Source: Mucilaginibacter mali
GTDB lineage: Bacteria; Bacteroidota; Bacteroidia; Sphingobacteriales; Sphingobacteriaceae
Direction: 5' to 3'
Length of the DNA stretch: 64,000 nt
Assembly: GCF_013283875.1 (NCBI RefSeq)
Contig: NZ_CP054139.1
Coordinates: forward strand, 4,836,001-4,900,000
Part shown: one piece after another, positions 8,650 to 17,304 of the stretch
How the letters are laid out: every line of letters begins with the position of its first letter
Numbering within the stretch: the stretch's first letter is position 1
The notes under the pieces: model-generated
Told to the model about the DNA's origin: nothing
The model's input: only the letters and a program-made list of their open reading frames with translations
Databases searched by the model: none
Program-made: the position numbers and the translations under genes

Positions 8650-8683
8650 TAAAATTAGCGATAATTGCCAAACGAAAGACAAA
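8650..8683 (-). promoter_or_regulatory. Putative promoter of DUF3820 gene, near-leaderless
   Basis: On the minus strand: TTTG (8683-8680), 22 bp, TAATTTTA (8657-8650), then GCC and the GTG start. It fits the Bacteroidota sigma-ABfr-type consensus TTTG-N19-23-TAnnTTTG with the last base A. Confidence 0.5.
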
Positions 8684-8724
8684 AATTGGCTTATGCCGCG
8701 GCGTTCTTTTTAATGAAGTTAAAT

Positions 8725-9054
8725 TTAGCGCCGGATGCTAATGTTGGATACGATAATATAATTACCCGCTTTTAAAGCCGAAGTATCCTTTCTCCAATCC
8801 AGGTTAACATTGATGGGGAATGCCGTACTTTCGGGTATACCAAAGTTTGATAGTGTACCATTTATCCGGTAGAATGATGGCGGGTTTTTCGTCGTGTCAT
8901 TATCGATCACGATCTTAATGCCGCCACAAACCGCGCAAGTAGCCATATCATAACCGGTTAATATACCATGAGCGGTATTTTGCGGCCGCGTTTCTTTCCT
9001 GCAGCCATTAAAAATCATTACGGCTGAGAGCAATAGCAATGTAACCCTTTTCAT
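8725..9054 (-). CDS. Hypothetical small lipoprotein with CxxC
   Basis: 109 residues from the ATG at 9054. The start MKRVTLLLLSAVMIFNGC is a lipoprotein signal with the lipid-modified Cys at about residue 18, followed by RKE. The mature part has a CAVCGG motif near residue 40 and otherwise reads as a beta-rich domain. I do not recognise a family. The CxxC could bind metal or be redox active, but nothing else supports either. The gene is monocistronic and divergent from the next lipoprotein gene. Confidence 0.7.
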   Translation of the reverse strand: MKRVTLLLLSAVMIFNGCRKETRPQNTAHGILTGYDMATCAVCGGIKIVIDNDTTKNPPSFYRINGTLSNFGIPESTAFPINVNLDWRKDTSALKAGNYIIVSNISIRR

Positions 9055-9204
9055 AATATCTACTACGCTACATTTATACAAAGCGCTACATCGTTTTAGT
9101 AAAATAAGTGATACCCAGAAATCCTGCAAATGGCAAAAGCACTCATTGCTGATTTATTGTAGCATTATTTACCCCGCCCGCGTATCTGTAAAAAACTAAA
9201 ACTT

Positions 9205-9879
9205 ATGAAACGCTTATTTTTATTTTTACTATGCGCGGCGGCTTTTTCGGCCTGCAAAAAGGAGGTTATTAAAGATGACGGTATCATCGTCGACCCGCCG
9301 ATGATGCGGCTGATATCCAGCGACACCCTGAAAACCGGTGGTAAAATGGGACTGAACATCGGCCAGCAGGGTAGCGATCTCTATCTTAAAATACAGCAGT
9401 TAAAAGCCTCGGGGCAGATCAGTTATATGTACGTGGTATCAAACGTTTACACCGCGCTGGATGCGCTGCAAACCAAGATCCCTTTATATCAATCGCTTTA
9501 TTTAGACGAAACCGTTGGAACCGGCACTGGTGTGCAGATATATTATGCCAGTAATAAGGTAGAATCTATTTTTAGCAATGATGGCGCGATACTGAGCAAA
9601 TGGCCCTCGGGCGTGGCGGCCAATGCCACTATCAGTGTTGGCGATTCGCGCGATGGCATCTATCAAAAACTGCTGAACATCAGGAACACCGCCTACGCCA
9701 ATAAACTACAGCGCATCAGTCTTTTTAGTAAAGACCTGGATACCATTTACGAAGCCGGCATGAATGCGTTGCCGCAATGGTATTTTGCTGTTAAGATAAG
9801 CGAAAAGCGCTGGGAGCATATCCAGCTGATGTTTACCAACGGCGTGCTGACCTCCATTTACGATAACATATACGAATAG
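9205..9879 (+). CDS. Hypothetical lipoprotein
   Basis: 224 residues. MKRLFLFLLCAAAFSACKKE gives a clear lipobox with Cys at residue 17, then a polar linker. The mature domain of about 190 residues carries no motif I recognise. The N-terminus closely resembles that of the divergent lipoprotein at 9054, but the mature parts are not alike. Probably an outer-surface or periplasmic lipoprotein. Confidence 0.75.
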   Translation: MKRLFLFLLCAAAFSACKKEVIKDDGIIVDPPMMRLISSDTLKTGGKMGLNIGQQGSDLYLKIQQLKASGQISYMYVVSNVYTALDALQTKIPLYQSLYLDETVGTGTGVQIYYASNKVESIFSNDGAILSKWPSGVAANATISVGDSRDGIYQKLLNIRNTAYANKLQRISLFSKDLDTIYEAGMNALPQWYFAVKISEKRWEHIQLMFTNGVLTSIYDNIYE

Positions 9880-9891
9880 CAGGGACAGGGC

Positions 9892-10344
9892 CTACATTAC
9901 CGATAAAATAGTGTAGGCTTTACCATTCAGGCTAAACTCGTCGCCCGCTTTGCAGCCCAGCATTTTTACCCCGATAGGCGAGGCGGCCGATATGGCAAAA
10001 TAACTATCATCGCCCAACTTTAAAATTCCGGCGCTTACAGATATATAGAAACTGCCATTATTTGTCTTCACCACGCTGCCTTCTTCAACCGTTTCCGATT
10101 GGCCCGATGTGCCGATGCGGTTAAGCGCTACCAGCAGTTTATTGGCCTCGGTTAATTGGGCCATGTTACGGTCGGTTTCCTGCTGCAACATCTCGCGGCC
10201 GGTCTCGTATTTATCGCCCGCGCTGCTTTTGGTATCCTCGGCGGCGCTTTGCTCGGCCGATTGGATAGCCAGTTGGGCGTTTTCAATACGTTGCTTCACA
10301 AAGTCGAGGCAGAGCTGGTGCAGTTGTTTTTTCAGATCGTTCAT
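9892..10344 (-). CDS. GreA/GreB-like transcription factor family protein
   Basis: 150 residues from the ATG at 10344 (MNDLKKQLHQLC); the longer reading frame upstream is not coding in style and holds a C-rich repeat. Residues 1-80 form an acidic coiled coil with GDKYETGREM near a turn, like the acidic tip of Gre factors. Residues 95-150 resemble the FKBP-like Gre C-terminal domain (ISAASPIGVKMLGCKAGDEFSLNGKAYTI). Gre factors enter the RNA polymerase secondary channel and stimulate transcript cleavage. Whether this short form does so is unknown. Bacteroidota homologues are often mislabelled 3-oxoacyl-ACP synthase. Confidence 0.75.
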   Translation of the reverse strand: MNDLKKQLHQLCLDFVKQRIENAQLAIQSAEQSAAEDTKSSAGDKYETGREMLQQETDRNMAQLTEANKLLVALNRIGTSGQSETVEEGSVVKTNNGSFYISVSAGILKLGDDSYFAISAASPIGVKMLGCKAGDEFSLNGKAYTILSVM

Positions 10345-10451
10345 ATCGTTTGGCAAATATGATGATTTAACCGCATAGGATACAAAGAAGAGTACATAAC
10401 AGGCACGGCAATTAGCGATGGGTTCTACATTTGGTGTAACCCTTCCCTGCC

Positions 10452-10468
10452 CCCTCCCATTGGGAGGG
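10452..10468. repeat. CCCTCCC/GGGAGGG palindrome (C-rich repeat family)
   Basis: Short palindrome CCCTCCCATTGGGAGGG in the intergenic region upstream of the Gre-like gene. It is similar to C-rich repeats at 15943-16170, 31306-31500 and 32943-33025. Confidence 0.6.
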
Positions 10469-10544
10469 AATTGCACATTCCCCGTTTTTTTCAAGGTTTC
10501 AAACTCATCGCTAACCATAAAATGCGCCGAACACTACAACCAGC

Positions 10545-11312
10545 TTAACCCACCTGCAGTTTCGCCCAACCGTTTAATTCGCGGTACAAAATGTAAAGCA
10601 TCAGCACGTTCACCGGTACAGAAAGCAACAGCGCTGTGTTGATGATCTGCACATTCAGGCTTAGGTACAATACCCCCACCATCGCTATTAAAATACCGGC
10701 AACCTGGTAGCTGCCGCCGTTTTGCTGCCCTTTGCGGGCCAACGATTCTTTAAGCATCCCGGCGCCGATAATTACCATATTAATACTCATTAAAATAAAT
10801 ATGATGCCCTGCCCAATGCTGAAGTAGGTATTTTTAAACAAGTCGAGCAGGTTAAGCACGGGGAATAGTACGGTCATGATGACAATAGAAACGGCCAGCA
10901 GCCAGTTTTTATAAAACTTGCCAATGAGGTAAAAGCCCCTGAGGAAAAAAACGGAGCTGACCATGTGAATAACCGAGGTAACAACATGGGCAAATGGCGG
11001 CAGCTGATGGGTGATCAGGTGGTAAATAACAGGCACGCTGTTAATAATAAAAACCAAACCGGCTACGTAAGCGGCCTGCATTTGGCGGGATAATGTTTTT
11101 GTTTCCATTGAATTTTGATTAAGCTGATTAAGGTTGGCCCCTAAAGGTGCGGCCAGCATATTTAAGGTATACATGCGCGGCATTACCTCGCCGGCCTCGA
11201 TACGCTGAATGGTGCGCACATTCAGGCTGCATTTATTGGCCAGTTCCTGCTGGGTAAGCCCTTTGGCGGTTCTCAGTTCGGCAATGTTTTTTCCAAGTGT
11301 GGGTTGAGACAT
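10545..11312 (-). CDS. Membrane-bound XRE-type HTH transcriptional regulator
   Basis: 255 residues from the ATG at 11312. Residues 5-60 are an HTH_3 domain (IAELRTAKGLTQQELANKCSLNVRTIQRIEAGEVMPR), followed by a linker and about five hydrophobic segments (90-240), so it seems to be a one-component regulator anchored in the inner membrane. Target and signal are unknown. Possible self-regulation is not visible. The gene upstream on the same strand is separated by a strong terminator. Confidence 0.85.
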   Translation of the reverse strand: MSQPTLGKNIAELRTAKGLTQQELANKCSLNVRTIQRIEAGEVMPRMYTLNMLAAPLGANLNQLNQNSMETKTLSRQMQAAYVAGLVFIINSVPVIYHLITHQLPPFAHVVTSVIHMVSSVFFLRGFYLIGKFYKNWLLAVSIVIMTVLFPVLNLLDLFKNTYFSIGQGIIFILMSINMVIIGAGMLKESLARKGQQNGGSYQVAGILIAMVGVLYLSLNVQIINTALLLSVPVNVLMLYILYRELNGWAKLQVG

Positions 11313-11451
11313 AAGGCGTTGATTATGATGCAATATTACAGATAGATACCAATGCGGCCAACAAAAGCCCAGCGGCATTTACACGGCATTTGATAAAAGC
11401 CGCCCAAAACCGGCGGCACTCAGCAGCAAAACAGAGGAAAGCAGATGGCAC

Positions 11452-11487
11452 AAAAAAGCGCCCGCGAAATTCGCGGGCGCTTTTTAA
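11452..11487 (-). terminator. Bidirectional rho-independent terminator
   Basis: Perfect stem GCGCCCGCGAA / TTCGCGGGCGC (11458-11480) flanked by A6 on the left and T5 on the right, so it works on both strands. It lies 44 bp after the stop of the minus-strand lipoprotein gene. Confidence 0.85.
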
Positions 11488-11530
11488 TAATTTAAAAGAG
11501 GAAAGGGATTGGAGCTTTTCCTTATATTGA

Positions 11531-12364
11531 TTAAAGTGCCTTAACCTCGCCGGTAAGGAAGTTAACCGAGAAGTCTTTAGTTTCAGAACCGTTACCGGTG
11601 TAGATAGACAGGGTGCCTTTGTTATCGGGTATAAAGGTGATAAAACCGGTAAACACGTTGGTAGGTGTTTGGCCTGGGTTGTTATCGCCAACTACATCAA
11701 CAATGGTCATCACAAATTTTACCTTGCCCGAAGTATAGCTTGGCACCTGGCTGTTATCAGGGTAACGGATGGCGGTTACGCCTTCGTTCCAGTTATAAGC
11801 AGTGCTGTATTTGTGCCATTCGGTAGTGTTATTGTTGCCATCAACTTTAGATGAATAAACAACGGTATTGGTTAAGCCCAATACGCTTAGTTGCGTGTAG
11901 TTAGCATCGGTAGCTTTTACATCGTAAGTTAAACCAACGGTGTAATAGTTTTTAAAACCAGCGCCGGTTTCGGTTTTGGTGGTTGTGTCTTTAATGTTGT
12001 AAGCATCAACATTCCAGTTATTGTTGTAATAACCGTTGCACAGGTAGGTAAATACCCGGGTGCCAATATAAGTGGTGGTAACACCATTACTTGTTGAGGT
12101 TTGGTTGGTAGGCGTAGTCATTACCGAACCGCATGGATGCTGATCGTCCATGGTTTTTAGCGTACCGCTGTTGGTTTTTAAACCATTGCCAGATGCGCCA
12201 ACGCCGCTACCCAGCGAGCTGTAAAGGCCCATTGCTACTTGCTTAGCCTGCGCAGCGGTAAAAGTTTTGCTGCCGGTTGTGGTGGTTTCATTTTTTTTGC
12301 ACGATACGCTTAGCATTACCGTGACAGCCAGTAAGGCCAGTGTGATCTTTGAGGAGGTTTTCAT
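11531..12364 (-). CDS. Hypothetical lipoprotein
   Basis: 277 residues from the ATG at 12364. The signal MKTSSKITLALLAVTVMLSVSCKKNE has a lipobox with Cys at about 23. The mature part is Thr/Asn/Gly-rich and looks beta-structured. Two Cys (DDQHPCGSV and VFTYLCNGYY) could form a disulphide. No family recognised. Probably exposed at the outer membrane. Monocistronic, ended by the bidirectional terminator. Confidence 0.75.
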   Translation of the reverse strand: MKTSSKITLALLAVTVMLSVSCKKNETTTTGSKTFTAAQAKQVAMGLYSSLGSGVGASGNGLKTNSGTLKTMDDQHPCGSVMTTPTNQTSTSNGVTTTYIGTRVFTYLCNGYYNNNWNVDAYNIKDTTTKTETGAGFKNYYTVGLTYDVKATDANYTQLSVLGLTNTVVYSSKVDGNNNTTEWHKYSTAYNWNEGVTAIRYPDNSQVPSYTSGKVKFVMTIVDVVGDNNPGQTPTNVFTGFITFIPDNKGTLSIYTGNGSETKDFSVNFLTGEVKAL

Positions 12365-12854
12365 ACAGGTGTAAGTGTTTTTCAATTATTATTGGTGTTT
12401 CAAGCGTGTTTTTAACAAAAAAAGTACCAAGCGCTACCCAACAAAGCAACCCGCTATGTGGAAAAGCGATTGTGGAAACCACGGGGAAATCAATACACAA
12501 ACCGGGGATTTTACACCCGGCACGGCGCATACTCAGAGGTGAAGTCTAATCTTCTAAATCATGCCTGTTAAAGCCCTCCAAACCCCCGAAATCGCCATCT
12601 ACTTCCCTGTAGTTTCAAATTGCGGAATAAAATTAACAACAACAGGTTGATGCCTGCAAATAATACCTGCGTAATGGTTGTAATTTTTACAAAACTTACC
12701 TAATGTGCAAAAGGTGATTAATGATAGGTTAAATTACTGGAATAAAGCAAATTGTACAGCTTGCGTAAAGGCCTGGGCAATATGAAATTACCATTAAGAA
12801 AAGGGTTTGTAAAGCAGGGGTATTGCTGCTATTAAAGGTTGTTCCTGCTTTCCG

Positions 12855-12919
12855 TTGCAAGCCCGCGCCGGGGCATCCGCGCACGGGGCCATCCGCGTCT
12901 TGCGGGCTTTACACTGCAA
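12855..12919. repeat. Imperfect inverted repeat with inner direct repeat
   Basis: Arms TTGCAAGCCCGC and GCGGGC...TGCAA enclose two copies of GGGGC(C)ATCCGCG. It looks like a REP-type element. Confidence 0.5.
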
Positions 12920-13006
12920 TATGGTTTAGGGATGAAAAAACGGGGAAACTGGCTACTGCGGCTATGAGCAGACGAACGTTAATACTTGCAAATCCCTTAA
13001 ATTTTT

Positions 13007-13021
13007 GGTATATTGTATACC
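13007..13021. promoter_or_regulatory. 15-bp palindrome GGTATA-TTG-TATACC
   Basis: Perfect 6+6 dyad about 370 bp upstream of the GH106 gene. It could be an operator for a dimeric regulator; there is no other support. Confidence 0.25.
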
Positions 13022-13391
13022 CTGTAGCTTTAATACGCCGCCTGATCCATTACCGATTATACGATCCTGCAAAGCGAAAAATTCGTATAACTCCCCAAAA
13101 TCGACAGGAAATCAATTAAAATCTATAGGAAACTCCGGGTTATCATATCGGTTTTGACAGCAATTTTCATCACCCCGATACCCGGGCTTAGTTCTTTGGT
13201 CTATTAAAAGCATATATTTAAGCAAAAGCTATATAAAAGCAGCAGGCTCTGTGCTCCCTGTGTCAATCTCCGTGTCCTCCGTGGTTAAATCCCTCACCGC
13301 AAAAAAATTTATGATAAGATTCTACACAGGATGCCACAGGGAGGTTGTATCCCCAATATTTTATAATATTGACTAACCAAAATAACCTGAA

Positions 13392-15941
13392 ATGATCATC
13401 CCGAAACACGCTAAGCTATTTGTGCTGGCCATTGCCTGCATTACACTTGTACAAACTACAGCTAAAGCCCAATACAATACTGCCAAACCGTGGACATTCT
13501 GGTGGTGGATGGGCAGCGCGGTAAGCGACAAGGATATCAAACATAGCCTCGAACAGTTTAAGCAAGCGGGCATTGGCGGTGTGCACATCATTCCCATCTA
13601 CGGGGTGAAAGGTTATGAAAATCAGTTCCAGCCATTCCTTGGCGCCCAATGGATGCACTCCTTAGCCTATACCGTAGCCGAAGCCAGAAAGCTGGGCCTG
13701 GGTGTAGATATGACTACCGGCACCGGCTGGCCCTTCGGCGGACCGAACATTAGCGAAGCGCAAAGCGCCAAAAAGTGGGAGTATACGGGTGGACAGTTTA
13801 AAGCGGTAACCACCGGGCAAAAGGTTAAGCGCTCGGCCCCGGGCGGCGCGGGCTTTGTGGTTGATCCATATGATAAAAACATGATGAGCCATTACCTCGT
13901 CCGCTTCGACAGCGCCTTTGCGGGCAAAAATATCCCGCTGCGATCGACCTATAACGACTCGTACGAGGTATACGGCGCAAACTGGACCAACAACTTTTTA
14001 GATGAGTTTAAAAAACGCCGCGGCTACGATCTGCGCTCGGTTACAAATATATTTTTAGATAGCACCAACACCCCGCTCACCCGCCTTGTGAAGATGGACT
14101 ATCAGCAAACCCTGTCGGAGTTGCTGTACGATAACTACCAGGTATGGACCAACTGGGCCACCAAACATCACCAGCTTACCCGCTACCAGGCACATGGTTC
14201 GCCGGGTAATATACTGGATCTGTATAGCCTGGCTACCATCCCCGAAACCGAGGCATTCGGCAGCAGTAACTTCAATATCCCCCTGCTAAGGGTTGATGCT
14301 GATTATCTTGCCGAACGCCAGGGCCGACCCAACCCGCTGATGATGAAATTCGCGTCGTCGGAAGCAGGTGTGGCAGGTAAAAAACTGATCAGTTCGGAAA
14401 CTTGTACCTGGCTGGCTAATCACTTCCGGGTGTCGTTGTCGCAGGCTAAGCCGCAGGTTGATGAGTTGTTCGCGGCGGGCATTAACCACGTGTTCTACCA
14501 TGGCACCACCTATTCGCCACAGGATGAGAAGTACCCGGGCTGGTTGTTCTACGCCTCGGTAAACTTCGGGCCTACATCACACTTTTATAAAGATTTCCCC
14601 CTGTTGAACAAATATGTGTACAACTGCCAGAACATCCTGCAAAACAGCAAACCCGATAACGATGTGCTGGTTTACTTCCCCATCCAGGAGATCTGGGCCG
14701 ATCAGGCGACCGCCAATGCCGGCATTCACCAGCTGGATGTGCACCATTACGAGAACTGGTTTGCCGCGCACCGTTACGGTAAGTTAAGCAAGGAGCTGGC
14801 TCAAAAAGGCTTCTCGTTCGATTATATCTCCGACAGGCAACTGAACGGTGTGAAAATTAACGCGGGCAAAGTGCAAACTGCGGGCGGTGCTTATAAAGTG
14901 ATCATCGTTCCCCAAACCCAATACATGCCGCCGGCCACCCTGCAACACCTGCTGGCTTTAGGCAAACAGGGCGCCACCATCATCTTCGATCAAAATCTGC
15001 CGCATTATCCAATGGGCTATGCCGGCTTTAAAGAAAACAGCGCAGCTTTCGAACAGACAAAGGCCGCCATTAACGCTGATAAACATTTTACCATTAGTCC
15101 CGATCCTACGGCTGCCTTAGCACAACACGGCGCCTCGCAGGAAATGATAGCAGAACAGGGCTTGTCGTTCATCCGCAAAAGCCAAAATGGTAAGGCGGTA
15201 TATTTCATCAGCAACCTAAATAATAAATTTCACGGAGGATGGGTTAAATTAAGCAGGGGCAGCGGAAACGTAGTGGGTTACGATCCATTAAACAATAAAA
15301 AGTTCGGCATCCCGGTTAGATACAGCAAAAACAAGATAGAGGTTTACCTGTCCCTGTTACCAGGGCAATCTTGCTTTGTGACGGAAGACGCTAAAGGCAT
15401 CATTCCGGCAAATGCAAAGGAACCAACAGCTTACCAGTCTTACGCGCTTAATACCAACTGGAAGTTGCAATTTATGGGCGGACGGCCTGATTATCACAAA
15501 ACGTTTAAGATAGACACGCTGCAATCGTGGACTACCTTAAGCGATACCGCCGCCATTTATACCGGCACAGCTAAATATACCGGCACGGTCAACATTCCGG
15601 CAAATGTGGTTGGCAAAAAAGACCTGATGATAGATCTGGGTACCGTAAACGAATCGGCCACGGTTAAGATAAACGGCAAGACGGTGGGTACGGCCTGGGC
15701 CATCCCATTCAGGTTAAGTATCCCGGCCAATGTGCTGGTGGCAGGTAAAAACACGCTGGAGGTGGCGGTAACCAACCTGTCATCAAACTACATGAAGATG
15801 TACGACAAGCAGCACCCCGAATGGCGCAAGTTTTACGATGCCAATATTGTGGATATTACCTACACGCCATTTAATGTAGATAAATGGCAGGTGATGCCAT
15901 CGGGCTTGAGCACTAATAATGTAAGGATATTGTATAGGTGA
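13392..15941 (+). CDS. Glycoside hydrolase family 106-like (alpha-L-rhamnosidase)
   Basis: 849 residues with signal peptide 1-27. The N-terminal catalytic region has the family hallmarks: WWWMGSAVSDKDIKHSLEQF (38-57), AGIGGVHIIPIYG (59-71) and TGTGWPFGGPNIS (109-121); SSETCTW follows near 337. Residues about 720-810 form a beta-sandwich of the GH2 sugar-binding type (ATVKINGKTVGTAWAIPFRL). GH106 enzymes remove terminal rhamnose, for example from rhamnogalacturonan. At 849 residues it is shorter than many members (about 1100). Exported. Its role could complement the GH28 gene 6 kb away. Confidence 0.85.
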   Translation: MIIPKHAKLFVLAIACITLVQTTAKAQYNTAKPWTFWWWMGSAVSDKDIKHSLEQFKQAGIGGVHIIPIYGVKGYENQFQPFLGAQWMHSLAYTVAEARKLGLGVDMTTGTGWPFGGPNISEAQSAKKWEYTGGQFKAVTTGQKVKRSAPGGAGFVVDPYDKNMMSHYLVRFDSAFAGKNIPLRSTYNDSYEVYGANWTNNFLDEFKKRRGYDLRSVTNIFLDSTNTPLTRLVKMDYQQTLSELLYDNYQVWTNWATKHHQLTRYQAHGSPGNILDLYSLATIPETEAFGSSNFNIPLLRVDADYLAERQGRPNPLMMKFASSEAGVAGKKLISSETCTWLANHFRVSLSQAKPQVDELFAAGINHVFYHGTTYSPQDEKYPGWLFYASVNFGPTSHFYKDFPLLNKYVYNCQNILQNSKPDNDVLVYFPIQEIWADQATANAGIHQLDVHHYENWFAAHRYGKLSKELAQKGFSFDYISDRQLNGVKINAGKVQTAGGAYKVIIVPQTQYMPPATLQHLLALGKQGATIIFDQNLPHYPMGYAGFKENSAAFEQTKAAINADKHFTISPDPTAALAQHGASQEMIAEQGLSFIRKSQNGKAVYFISNLNNKFHGGWVKLSRGSGNVVGYDPLNNKKFGIPVRYSKNKIEVYLSLLPGQSCFVTEDAKGIIPANAKEPTAYQSYALNTNWKLQFMGGRPDYHKTFKIDTLQSWTTLSDTAAIYTGTAKYTGTVNIPANVVGKKDLMIDLGTVNESATVKINGKTVGTAWAIPFRLSIPANVLVAGKNTLEVAVTNLSSNYMKMYDKQHPEWRKFYDANIVDITYTPFNVDKWQVMPSGLSTNNVRILYR

Positions 15942-15942
15942 C

Positions 15943-15986
15943 CTTTTTCAAAGTCCCTCTCTAAAGGAGAGGGACTTTGAAAAAAG
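15943..15986 (+). terminator. Long hairpin after the GH106 gene
   Basis: Near-perfect stem CTTTTTCAAAGTCCCTCTC / GAGAGGGACTTTGAAAAAAG with a 5-base loop, starting 1 bp after the stop. It could terminate transcription on either strand. The GAGGGACTTT core also belongs to the C-rich dispersed repeats. Confidence 0.55.
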
Positions 15987-16175
15987 CATTGAGGTGGTTC
16001 CCTCCCAGGGGATGGGTGCGGTGGGGTGTGCGGTAGCAGGGAGGGGTTTGTACGGCATGGCATCACGACTAAACTCCACTCTCCCAATAGCAGGGAATCG
16101 CACTATCCCCACGCTTTGAGCAACCCTGACCTCTTGATGTCTATTACGCTCTGGAGAGGGCAGGGTTAGGTTTTT
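15987..16175. repeat. C/G-rich dispersed repeat block
   Basis: Non-coding stretch with CCCTCCCAGGGGATGGG, GGTGGGGTG and GGAGAGGGCAGGG motifs, like the repeats at 31306 and 32943. It separates the GH106 hairpin from the dinB start. Confidence 0.45.
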
Positions 16176-16193
16176 TCCCTACTTTAGTAGTTA

Positions 16194-17303
16194 ATGGAAA
16201 CCGTACCCGCTATTACTCACCGCAAGATCATCCATATTGATATGGATGCCTTTTATGCTTCGGTTGAGCAGCGGGACAATCCCGAATACCGGGGCAAGCC
16301 CATTGTGGTAGGCGGCCTGCCCCAGGGGCGGGGTGGTGTAGTGGCTACGGCCAGTTACGAGGCGCGTAAGTTTGGTGTGCGCTCGGCCATGTCATCTAAA
16401 CGGGCGGTGCAGCTTTGTCCGCAGGCTATTTTTATCAGGCCACGATTTGATGCTTATAAAGAAGCCTCGGGCCGCATCCGCGAGATATTTCACCGTTATA
16501 CCGATCTGATCGAACCATTGTCGCTTGATGAGGCTTACCTTGATGTTACCGAAGATAAGCTGGGTATCGGCTCAGCTATCGAGATCGCTACGCAAATTAA
16601 ACAGGCCATCAGGGATGAGTTGCAGCTAACCGCATCAGCAGGGGTATCTATCAATAAGTTTGTGGCTAAGATCGCTTCGGATATCAATAAGCCGGACGGA
16701 CTTAAATTTATCGGCCCTTCATCTATCGAAGCCTTTATGGAAACCTTGCCGGTAGAAAAATTTTATGGGGTGGGCAAGGTAACTGCCGAAAAAATGAAGA
16801 AGATGGGCTTGCATACAGGCGCCGATCTGAAGCGGTTGACCGAGGATGAAATGTCGCAGCATTTTGGCAAGGCGGGCAGGTTTTACTACCAGATCGTTCG
16901 GGGGATAGATGATCGCCCGGTACAGCCCCATCGCGAAACCAAATCGCTGGGGGCCGAGGATACCTTTCCCTACGATTTGACCACCGCCGAGGAAATGAAC
17001 GCCGAACTGGATAAAATTGCCGAAACGGTAATAAAGCGCCTGCAACGATACGAATTGCAGGGGCGCACCATCACCCTGAAGGTAAAGTACAGCGATTTCA
17101 GGCAGATCACCCGCAACCGTTCGTTCACCAAACCGGTGGGCGATTTGGACACTATTGCTACCATCGCTAAAGAATTACTACTGGCCAGTGGTATAGACGA
17201 TGTAAAGGTTCGCCTGCTGGGTATCTCGCTATCCAACTTTGGCGAAATTGAACCGCGGATCATATCAAAAGGCAGCGACCCGGATCAGCTGAAACTATTC
17301 TGA
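16194..17303 (+). CDS. dinB: DNA polymerase IV (Y-family translesion polymerase)
   Basis: 369 residues, full length. Catalytic residues are visible: Asp16 and Asp18 in HIDMDAFYASVEQRD, and Asp112-Glu113 in SLDEAYLDVT. The steric-gate FYASVE segment and the thumb HhH region (FYGVGKVTAEKMKKMG, about 193-208) follow, then the little-finger domain. The last residues, QLKLF, form a beta-clamp binding motif at the extreme C-terminus, as in E. coli Pol IV. It performs error-prone bypass of DNA lesions. No SOS box is evident upstream. Confidence 0.96.
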   Translation: METVPAITHRKIIHIDMDAFYASVEQRDNPEYRGKPIVVGGLPQGRGGVVATASYEARKFGVRSAMSSKRAVQLCPQAIFIRPRFDAYKEASGRIREIFHRYTDLIEPLSLDEAYLDVTEDKLGIGSAIEIATQIKQAIRDELQLTASAGVSINKFVAKIASDINKPDGLKFIGPSSIEAFMETLPVEKFYGVGKVTAEKMKKMGLHTGADLKRLTEDEMSQHFGKAGRFYYQIVRGIDDRPVQPHRETKSLGAEDTFPYDLTTAEEMNAELDKIAETVIKRLQRYELQGRTITLKVKYSDFRQITRNRSFTKPVGDLDTIATIAKELLLASGIDDVKVRLLGISLSNFGEIEPRIISKGSDPDQLKLF

Positions 17304-17304
17304 G

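Larger units (their letters stand above)
12386..13391. other. Gene-poor kilobase
   Basis: About 1 kb without a convincing gene. It holds an imperfect inverted repeat at 12855-12919, a 15-bp palindrome at 13007-13021, a partial copy of the TTAACCACA repeat (13247-13290) and AT-rich DNA. The only sizeable frame (12823-13119, 98 codons) starts inside the repeat and has no family resemblance. A small RNA is possible but I see no defined promoter plus terminator. Confidence 0.6.

Noticed and set aside
12823..13119. 98-codon frame in the gene-poor kilobase
   Set aside because: It runs through a palindromic repeat and shows no signal peptide, domain or codon pattern of a gene.
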